The position numbers and the translations under genes were made by a program. Source: Nitrososphaera sp. (GTDB lineage: Archaea > Thermoproteota > Nitrososphaeria > Nitrososphaerales > Nitrososphaeraceae). From it: a stretch of 64,000 nucleotides of DNA. The notes beneath the pieces were generated by a model that was given only the letters and a program-made list of their open reading frames with translations, had not been told where the DNA came from and made no database searches. Positions 58,791 to 64,000 of the stretch are shown here, piece after piece. Each line of letters begins with the position of its first letter. Position 1 is the stretch's first letter. Location of the stretch: positions 124,001 through 188,000 of the forward strand of contig JBDUUL010000015.1 of the NCBI GenBank assembly GCA_039938515.1. Direction: 5' to 3'.

Positions 58791-59096
58791 TTGCCCTGTC
58801 TACCCGCCTTGTGGATCGCAAGAAGCCCTTCCGTCCATACTGCTCTAAACCAGATTGCTTTGGACAAGATCGTCCAACTGACGAACTTGAGAATTGTTCC
58901 ATCGGGGAAGGGCTGAATCCATGATTTTTAATTCCTATGCAATTCGCCTCTAGGACAAAGAGCCGCGCGAATTCACTATGATTTTTCAGCAGCGTATGCT
59001 CAGGGCGCCTGTCCAGAACCCCGGGCACGACTCGACGTCAACGCAGCGCAATTAATAACATTATCGCGAGCTTGGTTCTGTAAAGTCTGCCGTTGC
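58791..59096. other. Gene-free stretch
   Basis: About 300 bases. An open frame of 83 codons on the minus strand (58777-59028) overlaps the preceding start and has no protein-like pattern, so I leave it out. AT-rich parts near 58920-58950 may hold the promoter of the zinc-binding gene. Confidence 0.4.
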
Positions 59097-60287
59097 TCAC
59101 AAAGACCTTGATGTGGCGCTGCGCCTGGAGAATGCGATGACTGCAAAAATGGCCGGCCCTGCTAGAGCAGCCGTTATGCCCAAGGGAAACTCGGGCACCA
59201 CGGTCACTATGCGGTCAAGGTTTGCGTCAACTGCACTTATCTTTGCGGCAAACTGGTCGGCCGGCACCCTGTCGCTTATCATCTGCCTAAGCTGGACCCT
59301 TATCATCTGCTCTGTCTGATTCTTGAGGCCCTGCGCCCCTTTCTGTACGAGTACCGGCTCTACGTTTTCAAAATTATCAAGATAGCCGGTGGTCACCAGC
59401 GAGTCTGCGGCCGTAAAGTTTCCTGCCCTGTATGCTTTGAGCGCGTCGTCGAGAGCCGCCCGGGTTTTTTCAACATATCCGACGGTCGCTTCGTCCGGGT
59501 TAGTCGCACCTTGCACGCCATTGCCTGCAAGATTGTTCAAGGCCTGCGCGAGGGCACCTGCATCCGCGCCGACCAGACTCGGATCGCCGACGCTGGCCAT
59601 GTCTGACTTGAGCTTTGAAAACAGAGCGCTCACGCTGCTATTTCCAGCAAACGACGTACTGTTGAAAACTGCCTCGGCACTCTCTGCAAATGCCCTGGCG
59701 TTCCGGTATTCAAACTGCTCGCCTATGTGTCCGGCCGCCGTCACTGCCTCCTTGTACTCGCCACTTGCCTTTGAAACAATGCCCGAAGACACGCTCGCAT
59801 TAAAGCGGGCATCAGAAGAAACGCCAGGAGGCAAAACCTTCAAGCGCGCAGAGTCGAGCTGATAGCTGATTTTCTGGACGCTTGAGCTAAACTCTTCAAG
59901 GCTGGAGCTATTCACCGCACCTGCAAGGTTGGCCAGACCCTGCATTAGCGTGGAGTTCAAGCCGGAATCGACTGCCTGTATTCTGGGCTCAAGTATCGCG
60001 GAATACCGTTCCGTCAGCGCTTCGGACACCTGGCTGGTCGCCAGTCCAGAATCGCCCTGCTTTTTGTCAGCTACTGCCTGCGAAAGGTGCGCCTTTACAA
60101 GCTCCACATTTGAGGCAAAGTCAATATCGGCCGAAGTAAATGCAGAGGCGTTGCCGCCCGCCTGGGCTGCGGCTGATTGAGAGAAGTGAAATGAGAAAGT
60201 GGCAATTACCAGAAATAATGCAACCGCTGCTCCGGCACCGGACCCGATAATCTGAATCTTTTTGCGCTTGGACTGCAGGTTTCGCAT
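59097..60287 (-). CDS. Exported PEFP-anchored protein, FTR1 extracellular-domain-like
   Basis: 396 residues. Signal peptide (A-A-V-A-L-F-L-V-I-A-T-F-S-F), helical mature part, then V-V-P-E-F-P-L-G, a hydrophobic helix and R-R. Parts of the mature chain (D-F-A-S-N-V-E-L-V-K-A-H-L-S-Q-A-V, L-P-P-G-V, E-Y-K-E-A-V, E-Y-R-N-A-R-A-F) recall the extracellular domain preceding FTR1-type iron permeases, but here it stands alone with no permease helices. It could bind iron or another metal at the cell surface. The family link is from memory and should be checked. Confidence 0.6.
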   Translation of the reverse strand: MRNLQSKRKKIQIIGSGAGAAVALFLVIATFSFHFSQSAAAQAGGNASAFTSADIDFASNVELVKAHLSQAVADKKQGDSGLATSQVSEALTERYSAILEPRIQAVDSGLNSTLMQGLANLAGAVNSSSLEEFSSSVQKISYQLDSARLKVLPPGVSSDARFNASVSSGIVSKASGEYKEAVTAAGHIGEQFEYRNARAFAESAEAVFNSTSFAGNSSVSALFSKLKSDMASVGDPSLVGADAGALAQALNNLAGNGVQGATNPDEATVGYVEKTRAALDDALKAYRAGNFTAADSLVTTGYLDNFENVEPVLVQKGAQGLKNQTEQMIRVQLRQMISDRVPADQFAAKISAVDANLDRIVTVVPEFPLGITAALAGPAIFAVIAFSRRSATSRSL

Positions 60288-60357
60288 GAGCCAAGGGATA
60301 TTTTTTCAACTTATAAACGACAGGGCGATTTTCATGTCTGGAAAGCATCGTTCTCTG

Positions 60358-60633
60358 TCATTCTGCCGGACTGTGCCAAGCCGGAGTTACCGGTACGGAT
60401 AAAGAAGGTCGCTGGGTTCGCTCTATCCTGTCAAGCGCGTCAGTACAGTATTTTTTGAATCCAAACGAGCTTGCAGAATCTGCTACCTCGGCAAGGTAGG
60501 GAACAGCGTCCTTGCCAAACCGGGCAAGAGCCCTGACGGACTGAAACCTCGCGTGCTCTGAATCAGAAAAGAGGGCCGCGTCGCGCAAAAGCTTCATGCG
60601 TTGCTCGTCGGCAAAGAGGTTCTGCTTGGGCAC
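60358..60633 (-). CDS. Small HEAT-repeat-like protein
   Basis: 91 residues: F-S-D-S-E-H-A-R-F-Q-S-V-R-A-L-A-R-F-G-K-D-A-V-P-Y-L-A-E-V-A is one clear HEAT/PBS-lyase-type helical hairpin, followed by a partial second repeat and a Pro/Ser tail. Likely a protein-binding scaffold. Partner unknown. Confidence 0.6.
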   Translation of the reverse strand: MPKQNLFADEQRMKLLRDAALFSDSEHARFQSVRALARFGKDAVPYLAEVADSASSFGFKKYCTDALDRIERTQRPSLSVPVTPAWHSPAE

Positions 60634-60739
60634 CAGCCAAGGTTACTGGGGCAGAATAAAAGACTTTCCAGAACTGCGTCAGTACCTTGGGGTACAGGCC
60701 AGTTATTTTCGCGCTAGTCTGCGGATCAGGGTGCACTTC

Positions 60740-60883
60740 TCAAGTTCCAGACAGTAAATGTACCGGCAGCGCAAACAGCAGCGACTGTCGCAATGCGGAT
60801 GCTTCTAGCGAGGCAAGAAGTTCATCGGGTGTCGGAAGCCTTGGCAACGGCGTCGTCTTAAAACGGGTGGCCAACTGTGGCAC
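60740..60883 (-). CDS. Possible 47-residue protein
   Basis: GTG-started frame: Pro/Thr-rich start (T-T-P-L-P-R-L-P-T-P-D-E-L-L), then a Leu/Ala-rich helix (L-A-S-L-E-A-S-A-L-R-Q-S-L-L-F-A-L). The pattern is protein-like, but length is small and no family is known. It lies in the 300-base gap between two other minus-strand small genes. Confidence 0.35.
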   Translation of the reverse strand: MPQLATRFKTTPLPRLPTPDELLASLEASALRQSLLFALPVHLLSGT

Positions 60884-60933
60884 GCGGGATAGAAGAAAGA
60901 TGATTCTTTAATCCATGAAGAGGTTAGGCGTTG

Positions 60934-61182
60934 TCATTTTTTTCCCGATGATCTTGACAGCTCTTTGAATATGGCGTCCGCCGAAACTCCGAGCATCCTT
61001 CTCAGGGTTCCCTCAAACCTTTCCGGGTCAGAAAGAATTTCGTCCTCGTCCATGTGATATACCAGCTTCAGGGTCTTGAAAACCAGGTCGGCTCCTTCCT
61101 GCCCTAGCATCTTTTCCAAGCCCGACCGAACTGCGGCTATCCTCACACTCTTGTCGGGCCCTTTCATGCTCATGGGGCTCAA
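60934..61182 (-). CDS. Small helical protein, NitrOD5-like
   Basis: 82 residues: S-V-R-I-A-A-V-R-S-G-L-E-K-M-L-G-Q-E-G-A-D-L-V-F, then Y-H-M-D-E-D-E-I-L-S-D-P-E-R-F-E-G-T-L-R-R-M-L-G. This order of helix, D-P-x-x-F and final L-x-x-x-L-G helix is the kind of small 'output' domain that recurs in Nitrososphaera-type genomes. It seems distantly related to the domains at 61273-61896 and 62254-62580. Function unknown. Confidence 0.55.
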   Translation of the reverse strand: MSPMSMKGPDKSVRIAAVRSGLEKMLGQEGADLVFKTLKLVYHMDEDEILSDPERFEGTLRRMLGVSADAIFKELSRSSGKK

Positions 61183-61272
61183 TGCAGTATCTTAAGCATG
61201 GAGCATTGCAAAGTAGTGCACTGCACAAACAATCCGATATGGCTGAAGGGCTGCTCGCTCTCAATCGATTTC

Positions 61273-61896
61273 TCAATTAAAGCCCGAGCGCTTTTTCATG
61301 TCGTCTAGCAGTGCTTTCAAACTGACATCTTGCCTGTAGGCGACAGGTTGAATTCCCAAGGATACTGATACCTGGCGAACCAGGTTGCTCAGGAGAAATC
61401 CGCCTGCAGAGCTAAACGCCGTCCAGAGCACAGGCGCAATCTTGTCAGCGTCAAAGTAAGCATTCTTGAGCGTTGTATCCTGCATCCTCAACTTGCTTTC
61501 TATCCACGTGTAAACATCGGGGCCGAGCATTTCAGAAATAAAACCAATAAAGACCGATGAAATGTGGCTGTTGAATTTTTGGTCTGGGGTTAGTTCTCTG
61601 ACTGGTGATCTTGGGCCGGTTACATGTCTTTTATTTTCATCTTCTGCGAGTGCTTCGAGTTCCAGCCACATGTGCTCAAGCAATAGGTGGCCGCCGTCGG
61701 GGCCAAACAGGTCGTTGATGGCGGCCGTGACGCTCTCGAGGGTCAGAGTCCTTGATTTTATCGAAAGGCCGTATTTTTCTTCAAGCGTAAACAGTACCGC
61801 CTTCTTTGGCCCTTCTCCCAGGACGGAAAGAGCATTCTCAAGCGCATATGGCAGCATTACGCTAGCAGAAATAGAACGAGATCCCGAGTCTTTCAC
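61273..61896 (-). CDS. Two-part helical protein with NitrOD5-like domain
   Basis: 207 residues from GTG. Residues about 14-85 (L-P-Y-A-L-E-N-A-L-S-V-L-G-E-G-P-K-K-A-V, T-L-E-S-V-T-A-A-I-N-D-L-F-G-P-D-G-G-H) match the domain at 62254-62580 closely. The second half is a different helical domain (I-S-E-M-L-G-P-D-V-Y-T-W-I-E-S-K). Lineage-specific; possibly a signalling output. Divergent from the 62254 gene. Confidence 0.6.
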   Translation of the reverse strand: MKDSGSRSISASVMLPYALENALSVLGEGPKKAVLFTLEEKYGLSIKSRTLTLESVTAAINDLFGPDGGHLLLEHMWLELEALAEDENKRHVTGPRSPVRELTPDQKFNSHISSVFIGFISEMLGPDVYTWIESKLRMQDTTLKNAYFDADKIAPVLWTAFSSAGGFLLSNLVRQVSVSLGIQPVAYRQDVSLKALLDDMKKRSGFN

Positions 61897-62253
61897 TTGG
61901 CATTGTCACCCTGTAGTTACGGAAATTGGCAATTCATGTAAAGAACCAGTGTATGTAGCTTGCAATAATCATTCTGCAATTACAGATGTGCTCGGGCAAA
62001 TCCGCCAGCCGGGGCTTTAATCTTTGAAGGGATTGCCACAAGGGCGAAATCTGCACGACTCGTATGGAAGCTAGGCTAGATGCGGACGGAAATGACCTTC
62101 GCGACCAGGCAGAAGGGCCCCGCGCGTTATATCCCGGCCTTCAAAATGAAAGCCAGACTTTTGCAACCGCGGTGGCCGGATGCGTTATGTATCGAGATTT
62201 ACATACAGTCGCTTTTACATCGCAGTCCGCTCATATCTTCATCGTGGTCTTGG

Positions 62254-62580
62254 TTGGCAATACATACAGGTCAGGACTCCAGCAAGGCAATTGATCTAAT
62301 ACTTCCAATGGCGCTTGACGAGGCTCTGGAGTGTGTTGGAGAGCCAGCAAAGCGAGAGCTACTAGCCCGATTGAAACTTCGGCACAGAATCTCCCTGCAA
62401 GGAGGCGCAGGCAAGCTCACCCTGGCCACAGTTGCAGAGATTTCGGAGGAAATCCTTGGACCGGCCGGAAGGCGACTTGTTATCGAACAAATCTGGCTGG
62501 TAATGGAAAAGATCGCCCAGGGCAAGTATGAAACGAGTATTCGCGGGTTGAAGGTAGCCGGGCACAGTCATGCGGCTTGA
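62254..62580 (+). CDS. Small helical protein, NitrOD5-like paralogue
   Basis: 108 residues from TTG at 62254-62256. The frame is open further upstream, but homology with the 61273-61896 protein begins at L-I-L-P-M-A-L-D-E-A-L-E-C-V-G, and the upstream codons do not look like protein. Core: K-R-E-L-L-A-R-L-K-L-R, L-T-L-A-T-V-A-E-I-S-E-E-I-L-G-P-A-G-R-R-L. ATG 62308 is an alternative start. Function unknown; a paralogue pair by local duplication is likely. Confidence 0.55.
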   Translation: MAIHTGQDSSKAIDLILPMALDEALECVGEPAKRELLARLKLRHRISLQGGAGKLTLATVAEISEEILGPAGRRLVIEQIWLVMEKIAQGKYETSIRGLKVAGHSHAA

Positions 62581-62839
62581 TTCAACTAGGATTTCATAAG
62601 ACTATAGAGCGAGATTGAAAACCCGGCCTGACTTGCAGCCGTAATGCCGTGTCTAACATGGGATCCACTGCCGCTAAAATGCGCCACATCTAAAGACGTT
62701 TTGCAAAACAATTTGGATAACACGGATGAGAAGCAATTTTGTTGTTAGGCAGGATAAACACTAGAGGAGGCTGGGATTTCAGCTCGCTTTTACTAGTAAC
62801 GCTGCAAATCTGTTAAATCTGAACTACTCCTGTCGTGAG
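62581..62839. other. Gene-free stretch
   Basis: AT-rich DNA with stop codons in all frames; nothing recognised. Confidence 0.4.
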
Positions 62840-62989
62840 TCAGTTTATCTCTTCTCTTCTTAGTTCGTCTTCTACGATTGACATAATCGCTTTGGGAGTG
62901 CCAATACAGGCTGCATTTCTTCACTCCAACCTAGAACCGATCTTGGTAATGCCAATGTACATGAAGGCCGCCAACGAGTAATCTATCAA
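62840..62989 (-). pseudogene. Possible broken small gene with one in-frame TGA
   Basis: A TTG at 62987-62989 overlaps the stop of the upstream small frame. It begins M-I-D-Y-S-L-A-A-F-M-Y-I-G-I-T-K-I-G-S-R-L-E, meets TGA at 62921-62923, and continues in the same frame with a protein-like peptide (C-I-G-T-P-K-A-I-M-S-I-V-E-D-E-L-R-R) to a second stop. One point mutation in a 49-codon gene is the simplest reading. It could also be chance. Confidence 0.3.
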
Positions 62990-63123
62990 AAGTGAATTAT
63001 GTGTACATTAGGAGTAGCGGTCGTCGGAATACAGGTCAAAATTGTGTCGAGCTTCTCGACTTTATCCTTGGTTCTTGGGTTCAAATGCTGAGAAGTGACC
63101 AATCCAGTCCATTCATCCTCCAT
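62986..63123 (-). CDS. Possible 45-residue protein
   Basis: ATG frame: M-E-D-E-W-T-G-L-V-T-S, then a Lys-rich helix T-K-D-K-V-E-K-L-D-T-I-L, ending V-H-I-I-H-F. Protein-like composition in an otherwise empty 650-base gap, translationally coupled to the broken frame downstream. No family recognised. Confidence 0.35.
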   Translation of the reverse strand: MEDEWTGLVTSQHLNPRTKDKVEKLDTILTCIPTTATPNVHIIHF

Positions 63124-63200
63124 GTTTAGTACCTTGGATTTTCAGTTAAGATTTGCAATAGTTGTCCTTGTAAATACCGGGTGTCTTAATCCCGCGCTTG

Positions 63201-63210
63201 TTTTATAGTA
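63201..63210 (+). promoter_or_regulatory. TATA box of the DUF1326 gene
   Basis: TTTTATAGTA, centred about 24 bases before ATG 63229, fitting a leaderless transcript. Confidence 0.55.
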
Positions 63211-63228
63211 CATCCTATATCTCAGTGC

Positions 63229-63846
63229 ATGGCTGCTAGCAAGAACTGGAAAATCGAAGGCGATTACTTTGAAGCATGCAACTGCGACGTCCTGTGCCCA
63301 TGCGTTTTCATGGGAGCTCCGGACCAAGGTGAATGTGACCTTACGATAGCATGGCATATTGAGAAAGGTCACTTCAATAACACCGCGCTTGATGGGCTAA
63401 ATGTAGTTGGCGTGTTTCATACACCCGGTCACATGTTCACTGGACCGAAATGGAAAGTCGCACTATACTTGGACGAGCACGCAAGCAAAGAACAGGCCGA
63501 CGCACTAGGCATGATTTTCTCCGGCCAAGCAGGCGGCTTCTTTGGGGTTATCTCTGGATTGATTGGCGAGGTTGCAGGCGTTAAATCTGTACCCATAAAA
63601 TTTGTCATTGATGGCAAGAAACGAAATTTGAATATCCCATCAACCATAGATGTCTCTATTGAAGCAATGGAAAGTTCAGTAAATCCGGGGCAAGAAACTG
63701 TTCTGACCAATCCTCCGATGACAGTAACACCGGGATTTCCTGCAGTCGTGTCCAAGTCCACAAGAAACAGCTATAGCGATCACGGCATGAAATGGGACAA
63801 CTCGGGCAAAAATGGACTTTACTCAAAGTTTGCGTATGGCCCATAG
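63229..63846 (+). CDS. DUF1326-family protein
   Basis: 205 residues: W-K-I-E-G-D-Y-F-E-A-C-N-C-D-V-L-C-P-C at the start is the DUF1326 signature, with four Cys within 12 residues that may bind metal. Later G-E-C-D-L-T-I-A-W-H-I-E and F-H-T-P-G-H are typical. The family is often encoded next to DUF2182 membrane proteins, and such a gene seems to start 35 bases downstream. Biochemical function is not known. Confidence 0.9.
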   Translation: MAASKNWKIEGDYFEACNCDVLCPCVFMGAPDQGECDLTIAWHIEKGHFNNTALDGLNVVGVFHTPGHMFTGPKWKVALYLDEHASKEQADALGMIFSGQAGGFFGVISGLIGEVAGVKSVPIKFVIDGKKRNLNIPSTIDVSIEAMESSVNPGQETVLTNPPMTVTPGFPAVVSKSTRNSYSDHGMKWDNSGKNGLYSKFAYGP

Positions 63847-63880
63847 TGGCATACTAAATTAGAACGGTTGCGGCGGCCAT

Positions 63881-64000
63881 TTGGATAAAGTTCAGAAGGT
63901 TATTCTGGCTTCGATTTTGTTAGTATCAGCCCTAACTTGGGGAGTCTCTGCGATTCAGCAGGACAACATGATGCATACAATGTCCTTTGGGACAATGACC
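63881..64000 (+). CDS. Start of a membrane protein, probably DUF2182 type
   Basis: Open frame from TTG, cut by the window end after 40 codons. It begins with a basic residue and a membrane helix (V-I-L-A-S-I-L-L-V-S-A-L-T-W-G-V-S-A-I) followed by a Met-rich stretch (N-M-M-H-T-M-S-F-G-T-M), as at the start of DUF2182 predicted metal-binding membrane proteins. The call rests mainly on the DUF1326 neighbour. Confidence 0.5.
   Translation, partial: MDKVQKVILASILLVSALTWGVSAIQQDNMMHTMSFGTMT

Noticed and set aside
58777-59028. 83-codon minus-strand frame
   Set aside because: No protein-like pattern; it overlaps the start of the zinc-binding gene and looks like chance.
62840-62989. Selenocysteine readthrough of the in-frame TGA
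   Set aside because: No SECIS-like element seen and this lineage is not known to use selenocysteine.
1-64000. CRISPR arrays, insertion sequences, integrases or prophage genes
   Set aside because: None recognised; the only dense repeats are the short origin-side motifs.

Overview
The window looks like chromosome from an ammonia-oxidising archaeon of the Nitrososphaera type (class Nitrososphaeria, formerly Thaumarchaeota). The evidence is the set of archaeal genes: both subunits of DNA polymerase D, a Cdc6/Orc1 initiator next to canonical origin recognition boxes, transcription factor E, an ESCRT-III/CdvB division protein, GGGP synthase for ether lipids, a half-size archaeal heme A synthase, and many TATA-box genes with almost no 5' leader that start with TTG or GTG. 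Secreted proteins carry a C-terminal P-E-F-P motif, a membrane helix and basic residues. I saw no tRNA, rRNA, CRISPR array or insertion sequence.

Layout. 1-11.4 kb is AT-richer and accessory: response-regulator receivers, a Pit phosphate permease with its DUF47 partner, a VOC protein, two large exported proteins, a decayed repeat domain and long gene-poor gaps. 11.5-19 kb is GC-richer: a MEDS / receiver-MEDS signalling pair, an RNase HIII-type RNase H, membrane and exported proteins and a possible diheme membrane protein. 19-30.6 kb is a replication hub: PolD large subunit (DP2), GGGP synthase, two origin-side genes carrying a dense DNA motif array, oriC with two ORBs and seven GTTAAC sites, cdc6/orc1, an arsenic detoxification operon (HxlR regulator, ArsM, ArsC, aquaglyceroporin) and PolD small subunit (DP1). 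30.7-44.3 kb mixes housekeeping genes (heme A synthase, orphan DNA methyltransferase, TFE, family-5 uracil-DNA glycosylase, nitrilase-family hydrolase, topoisomerase IA, thiolase plus DUF35 partner) with many tiny zinc-ribbon proteins. 44.4-50.4 kb holds CdvB, an HTH/ATP-cone/NrdD-like fusion and the class II ribonucleotide reductase NrdJ. 50.5-60.3 kb is rich in exported proteins (DYG/HW repeats, NHL-like propeller, SIMPL-chagasin fusion, FTR1-like extracellular protein) plus a divergent P-II protein and a GT28-type glycosyltransferase. 60.3-64 kb is again gene-poor, with small lineage-specific helical proteins, and ends in a DUF1326 gene and the start of its likely DUF2182-type partner.

The strongest candidates for something undescribed are: (1) about 36 copies of a GTGAY/RTCAC element in about 660 bp (23617-24280) that switches polarity near 23900, is written through all three codon phases of a gene for a membrane-anchored winged-helix protein, and lies about 850 bp from the origin boxes, which suggests an origin-tethering, segregation or organisation site; and (2) the winged-helix / ATP-cone / catalytically dead NrdD-like protein directly upstream of nrdJ, a plausible nucleotide-sensing regulator of ribonucleotide reductase that would be an archaeal counterpart in logic to bacterial NrdR. 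All calls were made by reading the sequence; no database search was run.
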